DNA from: Dendrolimus kikuchii
Taxonomy: Eukaryota > Arthropoda > Insecta > Lepidoptera > Lasiocampidae
DNA: 64,000 nucleotides
NCBI GenBank assembly: GCA_019925095.2
Contig: CM034394.1
Coordinates: 7,266,272-7,330,271 of the forward strand
Direction: 5' to 3'
Shown here: positions 1-12,024 of the stretch, piece after piece
Numbering within the stretch: the stretch's first letter is position 1
How the letters are laid out: the number at the start of each line of letters is the position of its first letter
The notes under the pieces: generated by a model
Told to the model about the DNA's origin: nothing
Database searches by the model: none
The model's input: only the letters and a program-made list of their open reading frames with translations
Position numbers and translations under genes: made by a program

Positions 1-796
1 ATTGTATTGCTCTACGTTCAAGCTATTTTAATGATGAGATGTACTTATATAATAAATACCATTATCCCTTTTTATTTCACGCGAGAGTAGATAGCGCTGT
101 CACCTTTCATTTTTGCAATCAGTGTCAATATGAGTATAAATTAATAGTGTGTAGGACGGACTCTTAAGTGAAAAAGCTCATAAGTGTCCCAAAGGTGCTA
201 TTTCAACAATGGCGGTTCGTCGGTAAGTCGGCTATGATCGCCGAGACGTACATTGCTCTGATGTTCTCAGGAGTAAACAAATACCCTTACTACTTCCTGT
301 TTTTCTGAAGTAAATAGTTGACAACCATTAATGGTTGACTTACCACTTAACAAAAGGACCAAATTAGCATAAAACATTATTTACTGACAATATCCTACCG
401 TATTTTTATACAAAAAAAAAATGTTTGCTGATAACCGGACTGGCAGACGTTTCGCTTGATAGTGCCGAAGTGGTTAGCGCGGACTTCTGGAACACCAAGG
501 AAGCCGATGTGTTGTCTACTTTGTTGAGACTTAAAAAATTGTTTACGCCTTTTTCGAAGAGCCTCTTTTGTTGGGTAGCAATTTGGAATTTATAAAGTGG
601 TCTGTTTGATCTTTTAAGTTCTTAGTAGAATCGTTGTATTTCAACTAAGTATAGGCATTTGAACTAAAGAACAGCTATACAAGCTTAAGGATCTATCGTA
701 TAACTAGATCGATAGATCAATGCGAAGTGTTTCGCTTCCACTTTTCTCGTCTTTTATAAAATATTTAGTATTTGTATGTTATATTTCTATGTTCTC
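1..796. other. AT-rich DNA, no gene recognised
   Basis: No open frame with recognisable protein similarity was found. Around 462-520 there is a stretch that looks like the 5' half of a serine-type tRNA (A-box-like GTGGTTAGCGCGG), but no B box follows, so it is not called as a tRNA gene. The rest is AT-rich and unassigned. Confidence 0.6.
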
Positions 797-1031
797 CAGG
801 TGGTAGGGCATTTGTCCGACTGGATGGCTACCACCCCTGGTCTAAAGAATGTCGCCAAAATAACCTTGAGTTGTGTTCCGGCATTAGTGACCAGGTTCCA
901 GTTTCCCTTAAGAGAGCAGCAGCGCATTTGTAGCAACTTTGGTGTTGCAAATGTCCATAGGCGATGGTAACCGCTTTCCATCAAGTGGGCCGTCTGTCTG
1001 TCTGCTGATCTCCTGCAATAAAAAAAAAAAC
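797..1031 (+). repeat. Short retroposon, family S1 (copy 1)
   Basis: This is one of six copies of a roughly 300-bp retroposon in the window. Seen: it ends in GCAATA followed by a run of A, so the sense strand is plus. It shares its core (tgttccggcattagtgacc, then ccataggcgatggtaacc) with copies at 2761, 13098, 25273, 41185 and 56041. This copy lacks the first ~70 bp found in the longer copies. The last ~90 bp resemble the 3' end of the CR1/Jockey-like LINE at 7775-8332, which suggests that LINE's machinery moved it. Short frames here are repeats, not genes. Confidence 0.75.
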
Positions 1032-1660
1032 ATGGAATAACTATTTTTACAAAGCTGATGATAAGTTATTATACATATGCAAGTAGGTTAATGCCATCTT
1101 ATAAAGTAGGGCCAAAACGTGTCGCAAATTTACATTTGAATATCTTTGAGTCCTTTTCGAATATTTCTTTGCAAATCCTCTTTGCCTCGTAAGTTTGATG
1201 GATCAAAAGGTTGTTGGAAATGTACTGTATCATTTGTGGAATAACGGATGACGAAGACAATAAAGTTGTTTGATGTTATAATGATTCTATTAGCTGATTA
1301 AGTCTCTTGTGGGTTCTACGTAATAATAACAACAACAACAATAATCTTTATTGTACACCAACATAAAACAGTAACACATTTTCTTATCTTAAAATTAATG
1401 AGCGGCCTTATTGCTTTCAGGGAAATCTTTGTACCGCTTTTTAAGCGTATTACATACCATGAAGGATTGTAAGATTTGGTATAGTTAAATATGGAGGAGC
1501 AGTATTGAAAGCTAATTATTATATACTTAACATGTGTTACAAATACATTAAATAAAATAAAAGAAAGCATTAATTATTTACTTTAATGCCAATATTGTCA
1601 ACACATTTGTCTATCTATTTGGTGGTCAATTTGTCACAAAGAGTATAAGTTTAAATTATT
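1032..1660. other. AT-rich DNA with a LINE tail relic
   Basis: No gene is recognised. At 1321-1380 there is an AAC/AAT microsatellite followed by 'tctttattgtacaccaa'. The same words occur at 24105-24122, and they look like the reverse complement of a LINE 3' end with its simple-repeat tail. Nothing else is assignable. Confidence 0.5.
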
Positions 1661-1915
1661 ATAATAGCAGCCCATAAATGTCCCACTGCTGGGCTCGGTC
1701 CTCCCATTATAGGGGGAAAAGTCAGTATACCCGTCAAGCTTGTCCAAGACTACTTGGCAGGTTTGACACATCGGTTATCTCGATGTACAGGTTGCATCAC
1801 GATGTTTTCCTTCACCATTGTTAGCACGTGGTAATTGTGACAATATGCACATTAGATCAGAAAACTGCCTAAGTGGTGTATGCGTTTCGGCCAGGATCGA
1901 ACCCGCGCCCTTTGA
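1661..1915 (-). repeat. SINE with pol III B box, family S2
   Basis: Read on the minus strand, the upper end carries a GGTTCGATCC block, matching the RNA polymerase III B-box consensus. This is expected of a tRNA-derived SINE head. The body words 'cccactgctgggctc' and 'catcggttatctcgatgt' recur at 14436-14712 and, more decayed, at 13890-14078. A mariner fragment abuts the head at 1919. Confidence 0.65.
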
Positions 1916-1918
1916 GTT

Positions 1919-2240
1919 TGCGAAGTACGCGTCGAGCCGTGCCTTGCATTGCATAACAGGCACACAAACAAAAGAATTTTGAACCCCATTGTTACCTGCG
2001 ACGAAAAATGGATACTGTTTGACAATCGCGAGCACTCAGCAAGTTTGTTGGATCCTGGTTCAGCACTTAAAAATGCCCTAAACTAAAACACACCCCTAGA
2101 ATATTGATAGTCACTGTTTGGTGGTCTAGCGCCGGTGTGATCTATCACAGTTACTTACCAAACGGGTTGAGCATTACTGCAGATGTACTTTGAAGAGCTG
2201 AAAATAATGATGGAGAAGCCCGCTCATGGCCTAATATGGA
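1919..2240 (+). pseudogene. mariner transposase fragment
   Basis: This is a decayed internal piece of a mariner transposase. It aligns by eye to the better-preserved mariner at 53618-54884: both carry the same run beginning 'gaagtacgcgtcgag', then 'attttgaac', 'ttacctgcgac', 'ttggatcctggttcag' and 'agtcactgtttg(g/c)tggtctag'. Here the CDEKW block is present (tgcgacgaaaaatgg), which includes the second catalytic Asp region. Frames are broken and both ends are missing, so it is dead. It directly abuts a SINE. Confidence 0.75.
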
Positions 2241-2760
2241 GCACGCTTACCTTAAAGATTAGGTTTCTTTAACAGACAAATCTTAATAACGTTTAAACAA
2301 CAATTTTAGTTTTACTCTTGTATCTCCGACAACTGACCACTACCTACTGGTACTAATAATTCGGCTAATGTCTCTACTGCACCTGGGATAGGGTTAACGA
2401 TGTGTGTGGGTCCAAATGTAATTTACTTATAACTTTAAAGAATAACACCGTTAATGATTAGCTACACTAGTATTTATATAGATGAGTAATCATGAGTTAC
2501 CTGTCAATGTTTAACGTCATTAACAATGTTGCACGGCGAATAACGCATTAAATCATCGGCTACATCTACGTGACAGTCGCTAAAACTAACATTATTCCAA
2601 GGGCTAAATTCTGCTATGAATATCCCATCAGAATCACCGGATACTATCGTTTCAAACGAAGATTTGCTTGCGAAATAACTGTTTAAATTTTTTGTAGCTT
2701 TTCAATATTATTAATTCACTTACAAACAAAATGTTTTATTTTGTATGTTTTGTACCCACA
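2241..2760. other. No gene recognised
   Basis: Unassigned AT-rich sequence between the mariner fragment and the next S1 retroposon. No protein-like frame or repeat shared within the window was seen. Confidence 0.5.
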
Positions 2761-2990
2761 GCCACGTGGTAGGGTATTTGCCTGACTGGATGGCTACCAC
2801 CTCTGGTCTAGAGTATGGCGTCATAACAACCTTGAGTTGTGTTCCGGCATTAGTGACCAGATTCCAGTCTCCCTTAAGAGAGCAGCAGCGCATTTGTAGC
2901 CTTTGGTGTCGCAAATATCCATAGGCGATGGTAACCGCTTTCCATTAAGTGGGCTGTCTGCCTGTCTTCTGAACTCATGCAATAAAAAAA
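2761..2990 (+). repeat. Short retroposon, family S1 (copy 2)
   Basis: Second sense-strand copy. It starts at 'gccacgtggtagggtatttg' and ends in GCAATAAAAAAA at 2979-2990. Like copy 1 it lacks the 5'-most part. It carries a small internal deletion, with 'gtagcctttggtg' where other copies read 'gtagcaactttggtg'. Confidence 0.75.
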
Positions 2991-3735
2991 GAACTTAACG
3001 CCCTTTCTGCTAATGGTAATGCCATTTTTTTACTATTATTCCACCGCAACGACGTCGAGAAGATTTTCTAGATTTAGTAAAATACGAATTTTGGACACTC
3101 TCGCAATGAATTCGTACTTTGAATATCTTCGCAACGCCAAGATATTGAAACAGCAGAATTGCGCTCCTGGTGTAGTAGGGGCGTAGGAAACACATACATG
3201 ATGTTAAGTACACATGACATTACTAATGATAGGCAAATCTCGTGCGGAAATCTGTTTGGGTCGCACCACAAAATTAATTGAACCGCTATCAAGATAAAGC
3301 TTCTACAACGTTGAACTAAATTGATACCTAACTGAGCCCCAATAGTTACTATAATGGCACGCAGTTCTCTTATTTATTTATTAGGGTCTATGTAATGAAT
3401 CGCAAGGAAATATTGTATTTTAGTGGAATGGCACGAATGGGGTTCTGGGGTCTTACCAAATTAGGGCTACCATCTAGAAAATACAAAGAGAAAATGCTGG
3501 CCTTTCTCGTGAAACGACTTGTTACGGGTATACACTTATATCGATATTCACATCGCACTGGTGCATGTTTGTTAGTACCACATAAGTATACTTTAGTACA
3601 TAAATATTTAGCACTAGGATAAGCCCGCGCCTTGACCGTTGACTTGAAATTCCTGCGGGATTTCCGGGACACAAAGAACATTTAAAAATGTAAGCTATCG
3701 TTTTAGAGATAATTGTGTCGGTATAAGCTAATTTT
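2991..3735. other. No gene recognised
   Basis: Overlapping short frames exist on both strands at 3390-3680, but none resembles a known protein and the two strands mirror each other. Toward 3650 the 'tcctgcgggatttccggg' words mark the start of the interspersed repeat annotated next. Confidence 0.5.
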
Positions 3736-3739
3736 TATA

Positions 3740-3950
3740 AACCCGAACAACTACAAACCGCTCCCGGAAAAATTCCCACGGGATTCCCGGTACAAAGAAT
3801 ATCGCAGATTTTATTACATAAAATGTTGCTATCGATCAATAAAAAAAAAAAAAACAAATTGGAATTCGATTTTTGAAATCTGGGCATTTTAAATAACTCC
3901 CAGAAAATTATTCGCGAGATTACCAGGATAAAAAGTAGCGCAGATTGATT
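3740..3950. repeat. Interspersed repeat (copy also at 18905-19185)
   Basis: This stretch shares with 18905-19185 the ordered words 'attcccgcgg/attcccacgg', 'ttttattacataaaat', 'ctatcgatca', 'ttggaattcgat' and 'aaaaagtagcgcag'. The order is collinear. It resembles the abundant lepidopteran repeat with 'gggataaaaagtagc' words. The family class is uncertain; it may be a decayed Helitron-related element. Confidence 0.6.
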
Positions 3951-4095
3951 GATTGGTGTGTCGATGATGGTAACCTGCTGGAGGGAGTACAAAATAATAC
4001 GATGAATTATTGTACTTACCTACTACGTATTTACTTGCTTAATTAATTTAACATTAAACTTAAGATTATATATAAAGAAATCTTAACTGTTACGT

Positions 4096-4205
4096 GGAAG
4101 TGCACGTAACAGCAAGCAAGTGAGGTGTGTAAGAATAAGCCTAAATGGCGCTCTGTTGTTCGTGCCTACCCCGCAAGGGAACTGGCGTGAAGTTATGTAT
4201 GTATG
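4096..4205 (+). mobile_element. 5'-truncated RTE-like LINE with 13-bp target duplication
   Basis: A 110-bp remnant encodes only the last residues of the element's ORF (ending in ARELA and a stop) plus a TATG-repeat tail. It is flanked by a perfect direct repeat TTAACTGTTACGT at 4083-4095 and 4206-4218. The first ~16 nt inside the insertion (ggaagtgcacgtaaca) do not match other copies and partly invert the flank, suggesting a messy 5' junction. Confidence 0.85.
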
Positions 4206-4376
4206 TTAACTGTTACGTAAAAATATGTAAAACCTAAACACGTTTGTAGATGCACCTCCGAAGGTTTTCAGTTTCCTGTATTGACAGATTTTGGCACATA
4301 TGCGGACTACTCAGTTTTAACCTTGTAATTATACAGAAATAAATTATTCCATGTACGTGACCTAACAATATACATA

Positions 4377-4511
4377 TCGCACCCTTAAAATTATAGAGAC
4401 ATAAACCAAAATTTTGAGTAATTGGATTTAAATATTTATTACATAAAAATAAGGTATAAAATTTTATAACTTGATATTTTGAATTAGGTCTCTATAATTC
4501 TAAGGGTGCGA
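4377..4511. mobile_element. Palindromic MITE, TA-flanked (copy 1)
   Basis: This 135-bp element has inverted ends, TCGCACCCTTAAAATTATAG against its complement near 4490-4511, and TA on both sides (4375-4376 and 4512-4513). There is no coding capacity. A second copy lies at 8684-8819. TA flanks suggest mobilisation by a Tc1/mariner-type transposase. Confidence 0.8.
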
Positions 4512-4513
4512 TA

Positions 4514-6800
4514 TATTATTTGTGACCTTAAAATTTCATTCAGCAGAATTTAGTTTAAGTGTGATTTTTAATTTAAATGTCATAAATAAAAACATCAATG
4601 AAATTGAAAATAGGGATTATTTATTTGAAAAAAATTTCATGTAGATATTAGACCGATCAATCAAAATTCAATTTGGTCGAAAGGTACAGAACTGAAAGAA
4701 CACGGCTTAGACTGTATTCAATGACATTGAACGATTCAAGTTTATGTTTATATGGATCACTTTGGTGGACCCATTCAAATTGAAAGACAGAAATGAACCG
4801 TGTAATATCGGCATAACGTAATATTTAAGATTAATGGGCCATGGTTTTAAATGTGGGGATGAGATTGCTATTTTAAATATTATAGCTATTATTCACAAAA
4901 ATAAAAGTCAGACCCAGGTTACAAAAGAAAATAAAACGTGAAATGCTTAATTAACAGTTGGCTGTTTTTTGCTAATAAGATTAGATAAGTGAAGATAAGA
5001 GTTACTTTGTTCTTCTTGGAATAATTGCCTTCGTTAAACTTTATCTGTATTCTCAAATTATCTGATAATAAGACAATGCCCGAATCTTTTTATTTTAAAA
5101 AAGAAAACAATATTTCTTATTGTTATCACGAATTGCTTGCTGTCATTTTATATCAGATAAGAGATAGCTCTATGTTACGTCCATAAAAAATTAATTAGTC
5201 TTTTTATATACATAAACCTTCATTACTTTAGATTCTTGTTCAATTCCTTACAATTACGAAGAAAACAACGGACTTCTATAGAAACTAAGTTAATATAGTG
5301 TAGACAATTGCACAGCAAAACATATAGAAAAGTCACAGCGAACCTGATTTGACGTACCTAATACGTAATGAATGACACGTGACATGTCAACTTGACAACG
5401 TATTTGTTATTAGATTACAGCAATTGTTGTCTACATCGCAAGTACAGCGACATCTGATTTGCTAATCCGCCTATTTTAAAGAAACTACGCCATTTATTGG
5501 GATAAAGTGTATCGTAAATTACGCTCTGGGAAATAATATAGCTCTATGTCGAATTTAATTTAAATCCGTTCAGTAGGTTTCACGTGATTCTCTAACAAAC
5601 AGACAGACAAAAAAAAATATTTTCGGAATTTGCAGGCCTGAATTAGCCACCCTGATTTTTTTCACATTTTTAAACGCATTGTACAAACTCAAACCATTTA
5701 CAGATTTATTATAGTATAGATAGATAAGATAATAGATATATAAATAAATTTAAACTTAAGAATACATCCTAAATAAGTATTCATAAAATAAAAGATTTTT
5801 TATAAATAAATCTCCCGCGGCTTCGCTGGGTTTGGGTTTTTTTTATCCCTTGAGAATAGTACTTTTTCTGAATGCAAGATATCCTATGTCCTTTTTTGCA
5901 CTCCAGATAACGTGGATGGAAAATTTGGTGGTGACTGGTTGAGTAATTAAAGGCGTAAGTTTTACAAACAAATAAATAAGCTCAAATCCACATTTAATCC
6001 TAATATTATAAATGCGAATTTGAGTTTGATTGTTTGTGATGATTTCATACTCTAATTACACAACAAATGGTCACAATTTTTTTCTACACATTGAAGGGAT
6101 ATTGAAAAGGACTTATGGTACATTTAATTCAGAAAAATACTGTTCCCAAGGGATAGACGAATATAACCGAAAGTAGCCGAAAGGACGGCGCTCCGATCGC
6201 GTTTTATTGGCGACACCGTTGCATTTCACTAGCAAATACATCATCACGGCAACGCCAATGACAACGCAATTTTAATGTGTTACTCTGATGGTTAGTTCCA
6301 CCTTCGCTAGATAGCCTTACGTGTATTTTGAATTAAAAATTAAGTTTGATATTTGTAGGGATTCCCAACGGCTATCGTCCACTCTGTCTACAAAATTTAT
6401 ATTAACACGGGCAAAATCTAGTACTTAATATTAACCCACACTAATAACAATGTAAAACAAATAAATATACAAATGAGTTAATTTCAACCATGTAAATATT
6501 AGAAGACTGTTTATTTATGTCTTTCAATATGGACGAACCAACTAAATTAATTGTTCTATATATACATAAATGAAATGAATAATTCAATGTCATTGTATAC
6601 CATCGCGTCCTTTCAGGACCGTTCAGGAGAACTTTCAACCAAATTGATTAATTTTGGTTGATCCGTGTAATATAAGCATTAGCATAGAAAAAATAGTATT
6701 TTTATTCCATGGCTTTAGTTAAGATTTTATATTCTTTATGTAACGTGACAAATTTTTTGTAAAGAAATTTTACGTTCAGAGTTAATTTTCCTTGTTCTTT
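4514..6800. other. AT-rich DNA with decayed repeat relics
   Basis: No gene is recognised. At 5470-5610 and 5810-5950 there are words typical of decayed lepidopteran interspersed repeats ('aatccgttcagtaggtttcacgtga', 'cggcttcgctgggt'). They are too diverged to bound. The rest is unassigned. Confidence 0.5.
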
Positions 6801-6821
6801 CTTTTTTTTACGTTTGCTCGT

Positions 6822-7020
6822 AGGCATACTGGAAAACGGGTCCACTTGATGGCAAGTGGCTACCGTCGCACATGGAGATCTGCAACACTAAGGGAACCTA
6901 TGCGTTGGAGTTTATTTAATAGTTTGCTCACTTATGGCATAAAAGAGCGAGCACCACGTACAGTGGATGATTTCCAGGTGTCAAGGAAGTGTGGATGATC
7001 TCCCAGTGGCCGGCGAGCAG
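6822..7020. repeat. Retroposon tail-like fragment
   Basis: The words 'gggtccacttgatggcaagtggctaccgtcgc' (6838-6870) match, in reverse complement, the nested retroposon at 14168-14250 (gcgacggtagccacttgccatccagtggaccc). They loosely match the S1 tail as well. The 68-codon frame here is a repeat shadow. Confidence 0.55.
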
Positions 7021-7774
7021 TGTGGTGGTAAAACGGTGACGTTATAGGCACCAAATCAAATAGCTCCTCAGAACACAATGTGCAGACTTTCATTTTAACA
7101 TTGACATTGTAAAGAAATAGCTACCATATACAGGGATCTTAGCTATAAATCGCTTTTACGCCGAACCATGCCTGACTGAATAGGCAAGCCATTTTCTCAG
7201 CCGATAACAGCCGTCGTAGTAAATCTGATAGATGCCTCAGTGGTAATGGGCTGTGAGATCAGCACTATCTTCCGCCTTGCTTAGCTTATATTCAATTTAC
7301 TTTGTAATTTTGTACGTGATGGTTAAGATTACAGTCATTAATATTTTAGATTATTTTTCTTATCGATTTGATATATAGATAGATAGACTACACATTATTG
7401 CACATCAGAATAAACGAGTACAAGAAAAATCAAATTTACAATTCTCCTGGGCCATATAATAGGCAGCCTTATCGGTTAAAGCGATCTCCTTCAGGCATCC
7501 TAAGTTACGTGAATTTCTCAACTAATCTGGCGATGTAGGTGGTGCCGGAAAAATGGGGCAATAGATACATCAATACTTAAGCTAATTTATTTTTCTTTTA
7601 CTGAGCGAGTTTTTGTCTCTGAAATTGACTTCGGGACATGTTTTGAAGGAAATTGTATGCTCTATAAAAAAGGTCTAATTAAAATTTGCCGTCAGATGAA
7701 CCGTTTTTTTTTGGAATCATGCCTTAAACACTGGTATAGTTTTACAATTTGATCTTTTAATTTTGAAATTTTGT
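7021..7774. other. No gene recognised
   Basis: Unassigned. A GATA microsatellite-like stretch with 'cacattattgcacatcagaataa' (7370-7420) is probably the reverse complement of another LINE tail. Confidence 0.45.
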
Positions 7775-8332
7775 AATTCAAATTAGGCCGCATATGGAAT
7801 ACTGCTCACACTTATGGACTCGAGCACCCGCTGACCAGACTGACTCTCTCGACTCCATCTAGCGTCACGCCGTTCGTATAGTCAACGATCCCATACTAAC
7901 AGGCGGTTTAGAATAGCTTAGTCTTCGGAGAGACTTTGCGTCCCTCTACATATTCTACAGCACAGGCTGTTGTTGTACAGACAACGGAGAGTGCTCCGAG
8001 GAACTGTTTGATCTGGTGTCAACGCCTCACTTTTACAACCGTACTGCTCGCCATCGACGGGATGTGCACCCCCATTTCTTGGGGCTCCCATGCTCAACTA
8101 CGCAACGGTTCTCTGGAACGTTTATTCCGCGTACAACAATGATCTGGAGAGAACTTCCTGCCGAGGTTTTCCCTCTACGCTACGACATGGGGTCGTTTAA
8201 GAAGGGCGTTATAAAATTTCTTAGAGGCCGGCAACGCATTGGCAACATCCCTGGTGTTACAAACGTCCATAGGCGACGGGAACCACCTTCCTGGGCCGCT
8301 CGCCTGTTTGCCTGCTTCAGGCAATAAAAAAA
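7775..8332 (+). pseudogene. CR1/Jockey-like LINE, C-terminal ORF2 remnant and 3' end
   Basis: The plus strand encodes, across frame breaks and stops, the C-terminal segment of a non-LTR reverse transcriptase: RPHMEYCSHLW, then RHAVRIV, LRRDFASLYIFY, and finally RTARHRRDVHP and WRELPAEVFPLRYD followed by FKKGVIKFLRGRQR. These blocks are hallmarks of the arthropod CR1/Jockey-type ORF2 tail. A short 3' UTR ends in GCAATAAAAAAA at about 8320-8332. It is 5'-truncated and carries stops near 7860 and 7912, so it is dead. A more decayed relative lies antisense at 31080-31460 and 59050-59290. Confidence 0.8.
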
Positions 8333-8683
8333 ATCATGTAAAATCACTATCTACAAAAAAAAAGCGGTAAATATTCTTATGGGAAATCAAATTCAGTAGA
8401 AAGCAGTAGCAATATTTCTAGAAAAAAAGTCTCTTACTATTTTTTGCTGATATGACTGCTTCAAAAGTCATTCAAGATTAAAGTTGGAGCGATTTCCTTT
8501 AGGAAGTTGCAAATAACTTTTGAAGGACTCAATTTAGCCAAAAATGTGTAGACCCTAGCCTCAAATCCTAGTTAGTGTATACACAGATATTATCTGACAA
8601 TAACCGATACTGAAACTTATATATATAGTATTATCTATGACTGAAACGTCAAATAACAAATTAAATAAAGCTAGTTTTATTTA

Positions 8684-8819
8684 TTGCATTCTTAAAATTA
8701 TAGAGACCTAAATTAATATTTTGAGTCATTGGATTTAAATATCTATTACATAAGAAATAAGGTACAAAATTGAATAACTTAATATTTTCAATTAGGTCCC
8801 TATAATTCTATGAATGCGT
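8684..8819. mobile_element. Palindromic MITE (copy 2)
   Basis: Diverged copy of the element at 4377-4511. It is collinear over its full length, with the same inner word 'ttggatttaaatat' and inverted ends TTGCATTCTTAAAATTATAG and its counterpart near 8800-8819. It is non-coding. Confidence 0.75.
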
Positions 8820-9952
8820 TGTGTCTGATAAATTTTAGAATTATGAAGTGATAAATGCTGAATCAATATGAGGCTCAAACATATTTTAAATGAAAATTGA
8901 TTTAAACATTATCCGTTGAGTAATTTTTGATGGGATATTTTCGATTAAACAAATTCGATTAACCCTTGGACTGCCACGCACTGGCATGATTTTTAATTAT
9001 GTTCTAGATGCAATTATTGTTTTGAAAAAGATGTTAAATAAAACACACATATTATGTAAGGAAATAAATCGGAGAGAAATCATTTCAGCAGAGATTAAAA
9101 AATAATTACTTTAACGTTTACCGTGAGTATGACGATATCTCTGCTAATCTGATTTTTATGACCGAGAATTTCCTTTCACACTGTTTGTCGTTTTTAGAGA
9201 AGACCTAATTTGAAAAAGATGACAGGAGATTTTGGAATCAAAATTAGCATCCGCTTAAATAAAAATTGCTCTTACATGATTAATACATGCGATTTTTCTT
9301 AAATTTATACCAATAATTTAAAGTGAAGTGTCTGTCTATCATTTCCATTTTTTAAGATGTTTTTGATAGGACAATATTAACAAGTTACACACATGTACTT
9401 ATTTATGGATAATTAAAACAATATTTTTAAAACTAACTATGAAAATTAGGAGATAAAAACTTTTCGCTGTTCCAACCTGCCTTTTGCTAGGGCCGCAGGT
9501 CTAGGCAACTGCCTGGACTCTGACGGGGGGAATGCTTTGTCTTCTGCTAAGAGGAAGCCGAATTGCCGACATCTACAAAGATCTCGCTTATGTGGCGTAT
9601 ATAACGCTTTTCCACGGGAGGAGAATTGAGTGCGTACGAAAGATTTACAGTGTCAGCCGCAACTCCGGCTCAACGATTATGTATTTTTAGGTTTATAACA
9701 AGACGAGTGTTACTTATTCTTATTCCATGATTTACGTGTGTTAAATCGTGGGCAAATCAGTAACAAAATATAGGGGTAGCAATAAGTTGAATTGTGCGTC
9801 GATGACGGTTATCCCGTTGGATAGGGTGATGTACCACGGGCGAGATCCCATGGCCCAATCGCCCGAGAGGGGAGTTCAATAAAAGACGAGGAGTTGTTGT
9901 ACTCTTGCAGTATATTAATTTCTTGATTGTTCTTAATTTAAGTTAGACTATA
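8820..9952. other. No gene recognised
   Basis: AT-rich to about 9470. A more GC-rich island at 9475-9670 (ctagggccgcaggtctagg and following) looks like a retroelement 3' relic but was not matched within the window. At 9800-9890 the words 'cgatgacggttatcccgttggatagggtgatg' are similarly repeat-like. Confidence 0.45.
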
Positions 9953-10067
9953 TCTAAATATATATAATTGAAATCCACGTATATAGTGACTCATCGCGAT
10001 ATCTCAGGAACTATAAAAAGAACTAAGAACGGATTTTATGGCACGCGAAGCGGGCGGGTATCAGCTA

Positions 10068-10068
<1 letters not shown>
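9953..10068 (+). mobile_element. 116-bp non-autonomous Helitron
   Basis: The 5' end is TC (TCTAAATATATATAATTGAA) preceded by A at 9952. The 3' end is CTAG at 10065-10068 followed by T. Just before it lies a GC-rich hairpin (GCACGC-GAA-GCGGGC, imperfect) about 11 nt upstream. Insertion between A and T, TC start, CTRR end and a 3' hairpin are the Helitron hallmarks. It has no coding capacity and would depend on a RepHel protein in trans. Confidence 0.8.

Positions 10069-10071
<3 letters not shown>

Positions 10072-10118
<47 letters not shown>
10072..10118. repeat. (TA)n microsatellite
   Basis: An uninterrupted TA dinucleotide run of about 47 bp starts three bases after the Helitron 3' terminus. 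Confidence 0.95.
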
Positions 10119-10123
<5 letters not shown>

Positions 10124-10315
10124 GCCTCATCGTTTATGAGATTGGACATTTTTGTTGATTTAGACAGATGCCTAATCTTATCGGCAGCTCTCACAGCGAT
10201 ATCCATTATCGGTACTTACACAGCATCACGTTCATGTATTGACCATACTCTTTAATTGCACTAAATTATACATCAATAAATTGCTGTATAAAACGTTTTT
10301 TTAGCCAGGGGAAAT

Positions 10316-10805
10316 CCGTTTGAGGACTAAGCCGGGGCAGGCACAGAAACCTGGGGGGCATAATTCGCGACCCGTGTGTGGGATTCGCCAGATCGGGGGT
10401 GGCACTAACGTGCCCAGTCAGAACTGGTGCCACGCTATCGCCACTCCCCAGTTAAGGATACCCACTAAAACCCCTGGGTGTCCTGTCCTGCGCCTTATGC
10501 CAGGGCTACGAGACAGCGGGATTACCAACTCCGCGTGCCCTAGCAGGCGTGAGCCTCACGCACAGGTCTCTTCCATTGCCGAAGGACTTTTGTCTCCCCG
10601 CGTCATCTGGGTCCAGTCTGGGCGTGGGGCGGTTTGTAATGCGGCCGACGGGAAGAGAGATGAGCGCGCGGGAAAACACTCGCGCTCTCATCTCGATGGT
10701 ATGTGCTGGTGAGTGAGAACCCTTATACTCTCCCTTATACTCGGGCCCCTTGCCGAGGGGGTCCTTCGCTTATGGCGGCCGAAGGTCGATACCCGCTGGT
10801 GTATT
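10316..10805 (-). repeat. GC-rich R1-like LINE 3' UTR relic
   Basis: The base composition jumps to GC-rich relative to the flanks. The words 'cccactaaaacc' and the following C/G-rich block match, in the same orientation, 43735-43780 in the 3' UTR of the minus-strand R1-like LINE. This is therefore probably a minus-strand UTR remnant. The 130-codon frame inside is not protein-like and is a composition artefact. Confidence 0.5.
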
Positions 10806-12020
10806 AAACGTGACATAACATAATTTAAAAAGCATCTGAAACGTTAAGTAAAACTCTTTGTAAGTATAAATTTTCTCAACTCGTATACAGATTATAATAC
10901 AGATTAACTTTGATATTCTCAAAGTCAATTAGTTCAGCGGTCTATAACAACAACTAACCAGTTTGTTGGATTTAATTTACTTAATAAAACCATTGGACTG
11001 TTCACTAGCTTAATACGATATGAAGCTTTGGAATTCTAGTGGCATCGTGGGCTTCGAAAAGTAAAGGCCAGACTAATTGGGAGTATCTGCAGTTGGTCAG
11101 TTTTGAGTTGATTGTTTGCTCGTCGGTACAAGGTATAGCCGGCCAATCTACAACACAAGACATGAGCAAATGAAGGGGACATGATAAAATTGCTAAAGAT
11201 ATATAATTGTATATTTAGGTATATATGGATCGCTTTTAAACACTCTTTAGCAGAACCTAGTTAGAATAACGGTTAATAATTAGTTCTCAAATTCAATTTT
11301 GTTTTTATTACTACGAAATAACCTGAAAATTACTAGTTAAATTCCAATGCAAGGAAAAAATGCCAAAAGCTAAGTGATCCATACTAATATTATAAGTAAT
11401 TACTTATATATGTTTTTATATACATAAAATTACATTTTATTTATCTATAGTCTATAAACATGCCGTGTCTGTACATTGAAGCTATTTAAAAAAATCTGGA
11501 ATAGATTGTATAAACGAAGGAAAACACGATGCATTTTTTTAGATTTCTTGTCTGTTTGTTCGGTTGTTTGATTTCGATTTGGTTTCACTGATCAGTAGTA
11601 AATTTCTGGATTTAAAATCTGCAGTACTTTATATCCCGAGAATCTTATGGGAATTTTCTTGGGAGAGGTTTAAAGAGGCCAGGTCGATTTTTTTTATATT
11701 GACACAAAAGTTTCACTGATCGCTAAGATCTTTAATAAAACAATTGTAGTTGTGTATGTATGCCTTTAGTAAAATTACTTATTCTGATTTTTTACGGGAA
11801 TTTCCGGGATTCACGTATTTTCATACTAAAAAGTCCGTTACCCTGCTGAAAATAACTTTTGATTTTATATTCTTAAAATAACTATAATCTTTAAATTAGA
11901 TTAGGCTCCCATAGAGCAAATAATAACCACAAACAAAATTAAAATTAAATTATTAAAATTAACAAGTTGGCGGTAGGCTAAATAAAACTTTAACAATACT
12001 CGTTGACACTTGACATCTTT
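10806..12020. other. No gene recognised
   Basis: Unassigned. 11620-11850 has 'tatcccgagaatcttatgggaattttc' and 'ttacgggaatttccgggat', decayed words of the repeat at 3740 and 18905. Confidence 0.45.
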
Positions 12021-12024
12021 GTCT

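Noticed and set aside
462..535. Possible serine-type tRNA gene
   Set aside because: A-box-like and anticodon-stem-like parts only; no B box or acceptor stem could be found.
10320..10712. 130-codon frame in the GC-rich island
   Set aside because: The sequence matches retroelement 3' UTR words; the amino-acid composition is a by-product of GC content.
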